The notes under the pieces were generated by a model. The model was given only the letters and a program-made list of their open reading frames with translations. It was not told where the DNA came from and did no database searches. A stretch of 64,000 nucleotides of DNA from Natronomonas salinimetallica (GTDB taxonomy: Archaea > Halobacteriota > Halobacteria > Halobacteriales > Haloarculaceae). Position 1 is the stretch's first letter, and the number at the start of each line of letters is the position of its first letter. Below, piece after piece: positions 25,035-33,664 of this stretch. The position numbers were made by a program, and so were the translations under genes. The stretch is taken from positions 15,310 to 79,309 of the forward strand of contig NZ_JACDNQ010000012.1 in NCBI RefSeq assembly GCF_013839515.1. Direction: 5' to 3'.

Positions 25035-25697
25035 TCAGGGAACGGGCTCGAAATGGAGGTTCTCCTGCGGCAACCACTCCCGGACGAACTTCTTCGTGAC
25101 GACCTCCTCGGCGCGGTGGAGCGTCTCGCTGCAGGTCGATTTTGCCAGCCCGATCTCCTCGGAGAGTTCGGTGAGCGTACAGCGACGGGGGGTGTCGTAA
25201 TACCCCATCGAGACGGCGAGCCGAAGCAGTTCGCGCTGTCGGTCGGTCAACAGCTGATCGGGCTGGAGCCGCTGTTGGATGTACTCGATCTCGAAATCGA
25301 TACCCATCGCCGAGAACTGCTCGCCCAGCTCCGAGAGACGGTCGTGCCCGGCGGAGACGTCGACGATCGCGGTCCCGTCCTTGATTTCGACCGGCATCTC
25401 GATCGGCGTCCCGGAGCGCTTCGCCGCCAAGAGCAGCATCGGCTTGGACGTCACGATCTGGACCGTCGCCGCTCCGTCCGTCTGTTGGATCACCGAGGCC
25501 TCCTCGATCGTTTCGTGGGTACGTATTCGCTCCAACACCGATTCGACCGAATCGGACCGGAACCGAAACAGACCGAATCCCTTCCCCTCCTCCGGAAGCG
25601 CCGTCAGTACCTCGAAAAGCGCCTCCGGATGGTCTCTGGAAACGTCTGCGATCCATGGGCCGTCCGGCAGTTCGACGCGGAGTCTCGCCTGGGGCAT
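25035..25697 (-). CDS. HTH_10 (bacterio-opsin activator-like) transcription regulator
   Basis: 220 residues from the ATG at 25697; an upstream start at 25718 would add seven residues. LTDRQRELLRLAVSMGYYDT and TELSEEIGLAKSTCSETLHRAEE form the C-terminal HTH_10 domain. The N-terminal 150 residues are Bat-type and carry no Cys cluster like that of NarO. It is divergent from nirK with 196 bp between the starts, making it the first candidate for local control of the nitrite reductase operon. A palindrome at 25742-25753 lies in its promoter. Confidence 0.87.
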   Translation of the reverse strand: MPQARLRVELPDGPWIADVSRDHPEALFEVLTALPEEGKGFGLFRFRSDSVESVLERIRTHETIEEASVIQQTDGAATVQIVTSKPMLLLAAKRSGTPIEMPVEIKDGTAIVDVSAGHDRLSELGEQFSAMGIDFEIEYIQQRLQPDQLLTDRQRELLRLAVSMGYYDTPRRCTLTELSEEIGLAKSTCSETLHRAEEVVTKKFVREWLPQENLHFEPVP

Positions 25698-25741
25698 ACA
25701 GTGTTCCTGTCCTTCCACACACTACTGGATGTCGGTTCGAA

Positions 25742-25753
25742 CGAATATGTTCG
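25742..25753 (-). promoter_or_regulatory. Operator-like palindrome CGAATATGTTCG
   Basis: 45-56 bp upstream of the HTH_10 ATG at 25697 and 141 bp from the nirK ATG. Identical 12-mer to the site at 16115. Confidence 0.5.
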
Positions 25754-25824
25754 CCCGATCAGTTTTGTCAAACGCCGCACCGGGTATATAAACCGCCTCT
25801 ATATTATGGGCTAAACCGTCCCCA

Positions 25825-25839
25825 TCTCAGCCGCTGAGA
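25825..25839 (+). promoter_or_regulatory. Palindrome TCTCAGCCGCTGAGA upstream of nirK
   Basis: Perfect 6-bp arms around CCG, centred 62 bp before the nirK ATG and upstream of the TATA-like GTATATAG (25858-25865). A plausible operator distinct from the CGAAYRTGTTCG family. Confidence 0.45.
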
Positions 25840-25893
25840 CGCTGCTACCCGTCTTTTGTATATAGTGGTGCATTAGTAGAATGTAGAAGACTT

Positions 25894-27030
25894 ATGACCC
25901 GGAACAACGAGACCAAGGCCGGTGCCAACCGTCGAACGCTTCTGAAGACAGCAGGGGCAGCCAGCGCTCTCACCCTCGCTGGGTGCGTCAGCAGCGGTGA
26001 GCAGGACGACCCCGCGGCGGAGAATCCGGAGCCGCAGCCCCAAGAGGAGGGACTGGACCCCGCGAAATCACTCGATACCGACCGGATCGCGGCCGACCCG
26101 ACCGAACTGCCGGATCCGGTCGACTGGAACGAACCCCGACACCACGAGATCGAGATGGTCACGACGGAGGAGACCGCCGAGATCGAACCCGGCGTCACCT
26201 TCGATTACATGACCTTCGACGGGCGGATTCCGGGTCCGATGGTCCGCGTCCGTCGCGGGGACACGGTCAACCTCACGCTCACCAACGAGGAGGGCAACGC
26301 GATGCCGCACAACATCGACTTCCACGCGGTCTACGGCCCCGGCGGCGGTGCAGACGACACGACCGTCAGCCCCGGCGAGTCAGCCACGATCGAGTTCAAA
26401 GCGATGTACCCCGGCGTCCACGTATACCACTGTGCGGTCCCGAACATGGACCACCACATCAGTGCCGGGATGTTCGGCGCGATTCTCGTCGAACCCGAGG
26501 GCGGGCTCCCGGAAGTCGACCGCGAGCTGTACTTCGGCCAGCACGAACTGTACACCAACGGCCAGTCGGGCGAGGAGGGCCACCACGCGTTCGACTTCGA
26601 CTCGATGCGAAAGGAGGACCCGACGTACGTCTGTCTCAACGGCGAGGCGTACGCCTTCACCGGCAACGGATACGGCCCGATCACCGTCCAGAAGGGCGAG
26701 CGGGTTCGTATCTTCCACTCGCAGGGCGGACCGAACCTGATGAGCTCGTGGCACGGCATCGGGAACGTCTGGGAGACGTTCTACCGTGACGGCGACGTCG
26801 TCTCGGACCCCGACCGCTACGTCGAGACGGCCCCGGTCGCCCCCGGATCGGTCGCCATCGCGGAGATCGACACCCCGGTCCCCGGCCCGATCAAACTCGT
26901 CGACCACGCCCTCTCGCGGGTCGTCCGCAAGGGCATGCTCGGCGTCGTCCAAGTCGAAGGCGAGGAGGAACCGGAGATCTTCAACCCGAACCCGGGACAG
27001 CCGAGCGGCGGCGCGGAATCTGACGACTGA
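25894..27030 (+). CDS. nirK: Copper-containing nitrite reductase
   Basis: 378 residues with a Tat lipoprotein signal (RRTLLKTAGAASALTLAGC, lipid Cys31). Type 1 copper ligands: His139, Cys180, His188, Met193. Type 2 ligands: His144, His179, His338. Catalytic Asp142 and His287 are also present, so the enzyme should reduce nitrite to NO. It sits outside the cell membrane as a lipid-anchored trimer by family analogy. It heads an operon with two cupredoxins, two Sco proteins, a thioredoxin and CcdA. The promoter has TATA-like GTATATAG about 30 bp before the ATG. Confidence 0.96.
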   Translation: MTRNNETKAGANRRTLLKTAGAASALTLAGCVSSGEQDDPAAENPEPQPQEEGLDPAKSLDTDRIAADPTELPDPVDWNEPRHHEIEMVTTEETAEIEPGVTFDYMTFDGRIPGPMVRVRRGDTVNLTLTNEEGNAMPHNIDFHAVYGPGGGADDTTVSPGESATIEFKAMYPGVHVYHCAVPNMDHHISAGMFGAILVEPEGGLPEVDRELYFGQHELYTNGQSGEEGHHAFDFDSMRKEDPTYVCLNGEAYAFTGNGYGPITVQKGERVRIFHSQGGPNLMSSWHGIGNVWETFYRDGDVVSDPDRYVETAPVAPGSVAIAEIDTPVPGPIKLVDHALSRVVRKGMLGVVQVEGEEEPEIFNPNPGQPSGGAESDD

Positions 27031-27064
27031 ACTCCCCGCTCTCTCCCGTACGGAGTGAATACTT

Positions 27065-27691
27065 ATGACACGACATCTCACACGGCGTGGTACGCTCGCG
27101 GCGACCGCAGGCACGGCCGTAGCCGCGCTCTCGGGCTGTCTCGGCGCCGGTAGCGGTTCCGGCAGCGGTGACGGCGACAGCGGCGGGGATCCGCCGGAAA
27201 ACGCGGGGGAACTGGGTACACCAGCCGAGGCGATCACCGTTTCGATCAGCTCCCAGCCGTGGCCGGAGTTCGCCCCACAGATCGTCCACGTCGTGCCCGG
27301 TGCGACCGTCGAGTGGCTCGTCGAGACGGGCCGCCACGACGTGACTGGCTACCACGAGGACAACCATCCGCCCCACCGGACGCCCGACGGCGTCGACGCG
27401 TGGGAGAGTGAGTACCTCACCGGACCGGGATCGACCTACGAGCGGACCTTCGACGTCGAGGGCGTGTACGACTACGTCGACAGACAGACCGTCTGTATCT
27501 CCCACGAGGTCGCGGGCAACGTCGGCCGCGTCGTGGTCGGATGGCCCGACCCGGACACCGAACCGGCGATGCAACCGCTCGAGGACGCGGAGGCGACGGA
27601 GACGCCCTCGCAGGTCCACAACGCCTTCGAGATGTTCGACGAGGAGACGCGGCCCGTCTTGGAAGCGGGACCGGAAGCGGCCGACCGATAA
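27065..27691 (+). CDS. Halocyanin-like cupredoxin with axial Met replaced by Asn
   Basis: 208 residues, Tat lipoprotein (lipobox Cys25) followed by a Ser/Gly-rich linker and a plastocyanin-like domain (about 55-160). Copper ligands: His91 (GRHDVTGYH), Cys144 and His147 (CISHEVAGNVG). At the axial position, eight residues after the Cys, halocyanins have Met; here it is Asn152. The about 45-residue C-terminal extension (VHNAFEMFDEETRPVLEA) is shared with the next gene. Likely electron carrier to or from NirK or the CuA subunit; an altered axial ligand would shift the redox potential. It lies 34 bp downstream of nirK. Confidence 0.85.
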   Translation: MTRHLTRRGTLAATAGTAVAALSGCLGAGSGSGSGDGDSGGDPPENAGELGTPAEAITVSISSQPWPEFAPQIVHVVPGATVEWLVETGRHDVTGYHEDNHPPHRTPDGVDAWESEYLTGPGSTYERTFDVEGVYDYVDRQTVCISHEVAGNVGRVVVGWPDPDTEPAMQPLEDAEATETPSQVHNAFEMFDEETRPVLEAGPEAADR

Positions 27692-27727
27692 CCCGGCGGA
27701 CGAATTCTCCGGGAAAAAATACTACTC

Positions 27728-28405
27728 ATGCACCCGACACAACCTATATACGGTCGGCGGGCAGTACTAGCCGCTGTCGGTACGACAGCCGCTGTATCCA
27801 CCGCCGGGTGTCTCGGTAGCGTCACCGGCGGGGCCGACGCCGAGGAGCCCCAGACCGCAGCACTCGGCGATCCCGCGGACGGGACGACTGTGATGATCCG
27901 CTCCGAGCCGGCCCCGGAGTTCGATCCGCAGATCGTCCACATCGACCCCGGAGCGACCGTCGAGTGGCTCGTCGAGACCGGGCGTCACGACGTGACCGCG
28001 TACCACGAGGACATCCGATCGTTCATGCACCAGCCCCCGGACCGGACGCCCGACGGCGTCGGACCGTGGCGAAGTGATCTCCTCGATGGCCCCGGCGCGA
28101 GCTACGCCCGGACGTTCGACGTCGAGGGCGTGTACGACTACGTCGACAAACAGGAGGTCTGTGTCTCCCACGAGGTCGCGGGCAACGTCGGCCGCGTCGT
28201 GGTCGGATGGCCAGATCCGGACGGCGAACCGGCGATGGACCCCCCGCCGGAGGAGCTTCCCGTCCGGGTCGTTCGCGCACTCGAGATGTTCAACGAGAAG
28301 ACGCGACCTGTCCTCGAGGCCGACACCGGTCCGGAGGGGACAGACACCGAGCGGCGCGAGGCGCATCGGACGGGAGAACACACGACGACCGAGAGAAACA
28401 CATGA
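27728..28405 (+). CDS. Halocyanin-like cupredoxin, paralogue, axial Met replaced by Asn
   Basis: 225 residues, Tat lipoprotein with lipobox Cys28. Copper ligands: His87, Cys145 and His148, again with Asn (153) at the axial place (CVSHEVAGNVG). About 60 percent of the domain is identical by eye to the preceding protein, so the pair arose by duplication. It has an added loop (DIRSFMHQPPDR) after the first His and a charged C-terminus. Its stop overlaps the start of the first Sco gene (ATGA, 28402-28405), implying coupled translation and a shared copper-delivery route. Confidence 0.85.
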   Translation: MHPTQPIYGRRAVLAAVGTTAAVSTAGCLGSVTGGADAEEPQTAALGDPADGTTVMIRSEPAPEFDPQIVHIDPGATVEWLVETGRHDVTAYHEDIRSFMHQPPDRTPDGVGPWRSDLLDGPGASYARTFDVEGVYDYVDKQEVCVSHEVAGNVGRVVVGWPDPDGEPAMDPPPEELPVRVVRALEMFNEKTRPVLEADTGPEGTDTERREAHRTGEHTTTERNT

Positions 28406-29094
28406 CCGCATCCCAACACATCTACGATAGACGAACCGTGCTGAAAGCGGCGGGAACGGCAGCTCTCGGCGCGTCGATGGCTGGCTGTCTCGGTGGATCG
28501 AGCGGTGCCGCCGGCGAGCGGACAGTACTCGACCCGCCGGAGAACTACGAACGACGAAAGGACATCGACCTCCCGTTCCCGGACTACGGCGAGATGCTCC
28601 CGGAGGCGACGGTGCCCGCCCCGCTTCACGATCGCGAGGTGACGACGACGGAGTTCGTCGGCGACCGCCACGCCATGTTGACGTTCGTTTACACGTCGTG
28701 TACGACGGTCTGTGGGACGCTGGTCGAGTCGCTCCGCCGGGTACAGGCCGACTCGATCGCCGAGGGATACGCCGACGAGTTCGCGTTCATGCCGACGACG
28801 TTCGACCCCGAGACGGACACGGAGGCGATCATCGACGAGTACTGCGACCGGATGGGCGTCGACCGCGAGGTGGAGAACTGGTATTTCCTCCGCCCCGAGA
28901 CCCCCGAACGGGCCCGCGAGATCGTCGATGAGACCTTCGGCGTCGCGTACGAAGGCGGCGGCGGACATTACGAACACGCGGCCGTCATCCTGCTCGTCAA
29001 CAAGGACGGGGTCGTCGAACGAGCCTACAACGGCGGCCCGCCGAAGACGGGCGCCGGTGTCGATGACGCCCGGACGCTCGTCGAGGGGTGGTAA
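28402..29094 (+). CDS. Sco1/SenC-type copper chaperone
   Basis: 230 residues, Tat lipoprotein (lipobox Cys29). Thioredoxin-like fold with C100-x3-C104 (TSCTTVC) and His192 (YEHAAVILLVNKDG), the three copper ligands of Sco. Delivers copper to CuA or to NirK/cupredoxins outside the membrane. Overlaps the cupredoxin gene by 4 bp; a close paralogue follows 125 bp downstream. The final D-D-A-R-T-L-V-E-x-W is common to both copies. Confidence 0.92.
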   Translation: MTASQHIYDRRTVLKAAGTAALGASMAGCLGGSSGAAGERTVLDPPENYERRKDIDLPFPDYGEMLPEATVPAPLHDREVTTTEFVGDRHAMLTFVYTSCTTVCGTLVESLRRVQADSIAEGYADEFAFMPTTFDPETDTEAIIDEYCDRMGVDREVENWYFLRPETPERAREIVDETFGVAYEGGGGHYEHAAVILLVNKDGVVERAYNGGPPKTGAGVDDARTLVEGW

Positions 29095-29219
29095 CCGATG
29101 TGTCGATCCGTCGTTTCGGCCCAGCGGACACCTCCGGGGCATCCGGCTGGATCCAATGTCTGTCTCACTCACTGGGAAGAGTCCTCGTTCATGAGTAAAT
29201 CGAGCACGAACCTTTAGCT

Positions 29220-29903
29220 ATGACACGGACACCACGAACGTACGACAGGCGGACCGTTCTCCGGGCGACCGGCGCGACGGCGATCGGTGTCTCGGTAGCC
29301 GGTTGTCTCGGCGAGGGCAGCCCCGAGGGAAACGTCCTCTCGACGCCGGAGGACTACGAGCGCCGAAAGGACGTCGACCTGCCGTACCCGACATACGGCG
29401 AGAACGTCCCGGAGGTAACGGTGCCGGCTCCGCTTCACGACCGCGAGGTGACGACGACGGAGTTCGTCGGCGATCGCCACACTATGCTGACGTTCATTTA
29501 TACGACGTGTACGGACGTCTGTCCGTTCCTCGTGACCGCCCTCAGGCGCGTCCAGGACGACTCGGTCAAAGAAGGGTACGCCGACGAGTTCGCGTTCATG
29601 CCGATAACGTTCGATCCGGAGGCGGACACGGAGGAGGTCCTCCGTGAGTACTCCGACCGGATGAGCGTCGACCGCGAGCCGGGGAACTGGTATTTCCTCC
29701 GTCCCGAGACCCCCGAACGGGCCAAGGACGTCGTCCAAGAGACCTTCGGCGTCGCGTTTCAGGGCGGTGCCGGCAGCTACGACCACTACGGGTTGGTCTT
29801 GCTCATCAACAAGGACGGGATCGTCGAACGGGCCTACCGGGGCAACGGACCGGAGGCCGAAACCGTGATCGACGACGCCCGGACGCTCGTCGAGGAGTGG
29901 TGA
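29220..29903 (+). CDS. Sco1/SenC-type copper chaperone, paralogue
   Basis: 227 residues, Tat lipoprotein (lipobox Cys29). C97-x3-C101 (TTCTDVCPF) and His189 (SYDHYGLVLLINKDG) complete the copper site. Very similar to the preceding Sco along its length, including EDYERRKDVDLPYP and FVGDRH. Two copies may serve two targets, for example CuA and NirK or the altered cupredoxins. A redox-cysteine partner (thioredoxin, next gene, 3 bp away) probably keeps its cysteines reduced. Confidence 0.92.
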   Translation: MTRTPRTYDRRTVLRATGATAIGVSVAGCLGEGSPEGNVLSTPEDYERRKDVDLPYPTYGENVPEVTVPAPLHDREVTTTEFVGDRHTMLTFIYTTCTDVCPFLVTALRRVQDDSVKEGYADEFAFMPITFDPEADTEEVLREYSDRMSVDREPGNWYFLRPETPERAKDVVQETFGVAFQGGAGSYDHYGLVLLINKDGIVERAYRGNGPEAETVIDDARTLVEEW

Positions 29904-29906
29904 CCG

Positions 29907-30434
29907 ATGCGCCGCCGTGACCTCCTGGTCGGTGCCGGCAGCCTCGCCGCGCTCGGCGGTGGCGCGGCGGTCGCCTTCGACGTCGTCGGTTCGACCGACG
30001 AATCGACGATCGGGGCCGTCGACCTCGACGTCATCTCGGCCCCCGAAAGTGAGGCCGACACGGTGACGGTACCCGAACCGGGGCGCGTGACCTTCCTCGA
30101 ACTGTTCGCGACGTGGTGTAACGTCTGCGAATCGATGATGCCGGAACTCGCCGCCGCCCACGACTCGACCGACGGGGACGTTCAGTTCCTCTCGGTGACG
30201 AACGAACCCCTCGGCAACACGGTCACCCGGGAAGACGTCGCCGCGTGGTGGCACGAAAACGGCGGAACCTGGACGGTCGCGGCCGATCGGGACCTCGAAG
30301 TGACGCAGGCTCTCGACGCGTCCGGCGTGCCGTACTCGTTCGTCCTCGACGCCCGAAACCGGGTCGTCTGGCGACACCGCGGCCGAACGGACGCCGACGA
30401 GATCGCCGCGGAAATACGGGCCGCCGGAGGCTGA
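29907..30434 (+). CDS. TlpA/ResA-like membrane-anchored thioredoxin
   Basis: 175 residues. A twin-Arg-like start (MRRRDLLVGAGSLAALGGG) gives an N-terminal anchor or signal. The thioredoxin domain has W-C-N-V-C (FATWCNVCE, about residues 67-71) and the cis-Pro GVPYSFVLD. TlpA-type proteins reduce Sco and CuA cysteines outside the membrane, taking electrons from CcdA, which is encoded 4 bp downstream. It lies 3 bp after the second Sco gene, so the three form a copper-site assembly set. Confidence 0.9.
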   Translation: MRRRDLLVGAGSLAALGGGAAVAFDVVGSTDESTIGAVDLDVISAPESEADTVTVPEPGRVTFLELFATWCNVCESMMPELAAAHDSTDGDVQFLSVTNEPLGNTVTREDVAAWWHENGGTWTVAADRDLEVTQALDASGVPYSFVLDARNRVVWRHRGRTDADEIAAEIRAAGG

Positions 30435-30438
30435 TTCG

Positions 30439-31098
30439 ATGGCGGTCGAACTGTATGGAACCACGGTGTTCGCGCTGGGGGCCGGCATCGCGACGTTCTT
30501 TTCGCCCTGCTCGTACGCGCTGTTGCCGGGGTACGTCGGCTACTACGCCGCGAGCATCGAAGACGAGACGCCCCCGATGTCCGGCGTACTCGCCCGTGGC
30601 GGTGCCGCCGCCCTCGGCGTCTTCGCGACCTTCCTCGCGCTTTCGGTGCTCGCCGTTATCGCCAGCGATCTCGTCGAGCGCGTCCTGCCGGCAGTGGAAG
30701 CCCTCGTCGGCGTGTCGCTTGTCGCTCTCGGCGTTGCGGTGCTCGTCGGCTACACCGGGTCGCTCCACGTCCCGCTCCCGCAGCGCCGGGCGAGCGTTCT
30801 CGGGTTCGGGCTGTTCGGGGCGCTGTACGCCCTCGCCGCGATGGCCTGTGTCCTGCCGCTGTTTCTGGCGGTGACGCTCCAGTCTATCACGTTCTCTCCG
30901 TCCGGCACAGCCGTCGTGTTGGGTTCGTACGCGGGCGGATTCGGCGCTTTGATGCTCGTCACGACTGTCGCAACCGCCATCGGTCACGATGCACTCGTCG
31001 GGCGGATGAGCGAACATATAGATTCCCTGACACGGATCGCCGGTATCGTCCTTATCGTGGCCGGGATCGGACAGTTGGTACTCACGTTCGCCCTGTGA
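30439..31098 (+). CDS. ccdA: CcdA/DsbD-family thiol-disulfide transporter
   Basis: 219 residues with six helices. Conserved Cys lie in F-F-S-P-C-S-Y-A-L-L-P (helix 1) and A-M-A-C-V-L-P (helix 4), the two redox cysteines of CcdA, each next to Pro. It carries reducing equivalents from cytoplasmic thioredoxin to the TlpA-like protein upstream and so to the Sco proteins. Last gene of the nirK operon, followed by a long intergenic region. Confidence 0.92.
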   Translation: MAVELYGTTVFALGAGIATFFSPCSYALLPGYVGYYAASIEDETPPMSGVLARGGAAALGVFATFLALSVLAVIASDLVERVLPAVEALVGVSLVALGVAVLVGYTGSLHVPLPQRRASVLGFGLFGALYALAAMACVLPLFLAVTLQSITFSPSGTAVVLGSYAGGFGALMLVTTVATAIGHDALVGRMSEHIDSLTRIAGIVLIVAGIGQLVLTFAL

Positions 31099-31538
31099 GT
31101 CACCTCGCCCGACGCCGAACGGTGTCAAGCCCCCCGGCTCTCGGGATGGAGACAGCGGACGTCCCTCCTACCGATGTCCTCCGTGTCCTCCGAGACGGAC
31201 CGTCGTCGTCTCCGAGCGATTTCTCGCCGTATTCACCCGATTCACTACACTCAATTATATATACTACATATATTACATGTTGGCCGGATCCCCCCGATAT
31301 TCGCTCCGCGGCCGCGGGGCGGCTCCGCCGCCGGGGGACGGTCTCCCGGCCGCAGGGTAGCGGCGCGCGGTTCGAGGGAAGCGCGGCCCGAGACGCGAGC
31401 AAACACGCCCCGTGGCACCTTTCGATCCGTTGTGCCCCCCGACACGGTATAGCACGTCCCCAGGGTACTTATAAAATGGGGCGGTGGCCATATCTGTATA
31501 CGACGCGGTTACCGACGCCCCGCCATCCCGCTCCCGGC
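31099..31538. other. Intergenic region with GC-rich structured block
   Basis: No convincing gene. An AT-rich stretch (TTATATATACTACATATATT, 31255-31274) is followed by about 130 bp of very GC-rich DNA with self-complementary GGCGGCTCCGCC (about 31320), then another TATA-like ACTTATAAAAT near 31468. It might encode a structured RNA; nothing in it matches an RNA family I know. Confidence 0.35.
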
Positions 31539-31622
31539 TATAGTAGACATCGCAACTACGTACACATCGATCGCACTGCCGCCGTACGGTCGAGTGTGTA
31601 TTGTCTTCCGATCCCTACTATA
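31539..31622 (-). mobile_element. 84-bp MITE-like repeat, copy B
   Basis: Ends TATAGTAGACATCGCAAC and, reversed, TATAGTAGGGATCGGAAG. Same family as copy A, opposite orientation. Confidence 0.8.
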
Positions 31623-32041
31623 ATACCGATTCAATCGGTATCGGAACGTTCCGGGACGTTTTCGGCCGGTGCGGACTGTCGATGTATCGCGGTGAACGTC
31701 GACGTTGGCCGGACGCCTACGGGAACGACGGGACGCCGATCCCTACGGATACTGCCGGCCCCACTTGTCGGGAAATCCACGGAGGAATGAGATACTTCCT
31801 CACGGAAATATATTTCAGATTATATTTAGTTTGAATGTCTAATATGTTGAGTGTTTCAACGATCCACAGGTAGTTACTGCTGCTAGATAGGGCTGTCCCT
31901 TCATCGGTCGGTATCGGGACCCCATTCGGGCCGATATACGGCCCGAAGGGCGGCCCCACAATCTATCGCCCCGACAGCCGACGGCACACACCGGAGACAG
32001 TATATTTATGTTGGCGAGATCCGAGGTAAAATCCACCGTTC
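31623..32041. other. Intergenic region upstream of the MFS gene
   Basis: No gene recognised. AT-rich around 31805-31850. The last part contains a TATA-like TATATTTATG about 30 bp before the MFS start. Confidence 0.4.
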
Positions 32042-33256
32042 ATGCGCAGCCTCAGACACGTCGCAACGTCCTATGAGGTGTTGTTTCTCACGGCGCTCAT
32101 CTGGTTTCTCGCGAAGTTCCTCCGATACGCCTTTCCGCCGCTTTTCGAGGTGTTACAGGGGACGTATGGCGTCTCGAACACGGTCCTCGGGACCGCGTTC
32201 ACCGGGTTCATGCTCGCATACGCCGCGATGCAGTTCCCGTCGGGGCTTTTCGCTGACCGACTCGGGTCCGTCGTCGTGATCACGGCGGGCGCCTCGCTCA
32301 CAGCCGTGGCCGCACTCGTACTCGTCGTCGATTCGCCGTTCGTCGTCGTCGTCGTGGCGATGTTGTTGATGGGGGTCGGAACGGGAATGCACAAGACGGT
32401 CGCGGTTCGACTGTTGTCGCGTGCGTACCCCGATCACACCGGCCGAACGCTCGGCATACAGGACACGGTCGGCGTGTTCGGCGGGATCGCGGCTCCCGCC
32501 GCGGTCGTGTTCGTCCTCGGCGTCTCGGGGGGACCCGTCACCGAATGGCGTCTGCTCTTTCTCGCGGCCGCGCTCGTCGGGTTCGCCCTTGCGGGTGCCT
32601 TCGTCATTCGGGTCCCGTCCCGGGTGCCCTCGGACGCCCGTAAGCGAGCGACGGATCCGGACGAGCACGGCGGTATCGGACGATACGTCGCGTTGTTCCG
32701 CGAGTGGCAGTTCTCGACGTTCGTCCTCATGACCCTGTTGTTTTCGTTCGCCTACAACGGGGTCGTGGCTTTCTTACCGGTGTATCTGATCGACGAGGCG
32801 GGCGTACCGACCGCGACGGCCAGCCTTCTATACGCGTTGCTCTTCGCCGCCGGCCCCGTTCAGATCGTGACCGGCGAGGCCAGCGACCGGATCGGGATCG
32901 CCTCGATCCTCGTCGGGACGCTCACCGTCGCCGCCGTCTCGCTGGCTGCGCTCGTTTCGTTCTCCCCCACGGGAAACACCTGGCTGCTCGGGATCGCCGT
33001 GGTCTGTATCGGCATCGGAGCACACGGCCATCGGCCGATCCGCGGCGCGTACCTGTTGTCCGTGGTCCCCGTCTCGATAGCCGGTGGGAGCCTCGGGGTC
33101 GTCAGGACGTTGCTCATGGGTGCCGGAGCCCTCGCACCCGCGGCCGTCGGTATCCTCTCGGATATGGCCGGGTTCCGTCCCGCGTTCTGGCTGTTGACCG
33201 CCTCGATGGGTGGGGCCGCCGGACTCGCGGTGTTGCTGTGGTTCGCGGGCGAGTAA
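32042..33256 (+). CDS. MFS transporter
   Basis: 404 residues with 12 predicted helices. The loop 2-3 signature G-L-F-A-D-R-L-G is present near residue 70, and a charged central loop (RVPSDARKRATDPDEHGG) splits two six-helix halves. The second half begins FSTFVLMTLLFSFAYNGVVAFLP. Substrate not predictable; the family includes nitrate/nitrite, drug and organic-acid carriers. It stands alone, with its own TATA-like element. Confidence 0.88.
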   Translation: MRSLRHVATSYEVLFLTALIWFLAKFLRYAFPPLFEVLQGTYGVSNTVLGTAFTGFMLAYAAMQFPSGLFADRLGSVVVITAGASLTAVAALVLVVDSPFVVVVVAMLLMGVGTGMHKTVAVRLLSRAYPDHTGRTLGIQDTVGVFGGIAAPAAVVFVLGVSGGPVTEWRLLFLAAALVGFALAGAFVIRVPSRVPSDARKRATDPDEHGGIGRYVALFREWQFSTFVLMTLLFSFAYNGVVAFLPVYLIDEAGVPTATASLLYALLFAAGPVQIVTGEASDRIGIASILVGTLTVAAVSLAALVSFSPTGNTWLLGIAVVCIGIGAHGHRPIRGAYLLSVVPVSIAGGSLGVVRTLLMGAGALAPAAVGILSDMAGFRPAFWLLTASMGGAAGLAVLLWFAGE

Positions 33257-33337
33257 CGGCGAGAGCCCCCGTCGACGACGTTCCGACCGGATCGATACCC
33301 GCCGCGACCCCCCCCATACGGTGAACGGCCGACAGCC

Positions 33338-33664
33338 TCACTCGACGGGGACGAGTCGGCATCCACGGAGAGCGCCGTCGTCGGTCGTGCGCAGGTCTCG
33401 CTCGCCGGTCAGACGGACGGTATCGCCGACCGCGGCGGCGTCCGCCAACTGCGCGACGACGTTCGCTCCGCCGGGGAACGCCGCGAGTCCCAACGCGTTC
33501 GGCTCTCTGACGCCCTCGGGCGTGATGTGGACCGTCGTCGTCGCGAGGAGTTCGCCGTCCCCGGCGGGAGCGTCGACGAGGTCGTCGCTCCCGCAGTCGA
33601 GACAGCGGCGCTTCGAATAGAAGCTCCGTCGGCCGCAGTCGGCACACTCCAACACGTCCGTCAT
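33338..33664 (-). CDS. Zn-ribbon/OB-fold protein (DUF35)
   Basis: 108 residues. An N-terminal zinc ribbon C-x2-C...C-x2-C (CADCGRRSFYSKRRCLDCGS) precedes an OB-fold, the DUF35 arrangement. DUF35 proteins bind acyl-CoA thiolases and link them to partners; in archaea one bridges acetoacetyl-CoA thiolase and HMG-CoA synthase. The start overlaps the stop of the thiolase gene (TCAT, 33661-33664), so the two are made together and probably form a complex. Confidence 0.93.
   Translation of the reverse strand: MTDVLECADCGRRSFYSKRRCLDCGSDDLVDAPAGDGELLATTTVHITPEGVREPNALGLAAFPGGANVVAQLADAAAVGDTVRLTGERDLRTTDDGALRGCRLVPVE

Noticed and set aside
31717-31959. 80-residue minus-strand frame
   Set aside because: No start context, no domain and biased composition; kept as intergenic.
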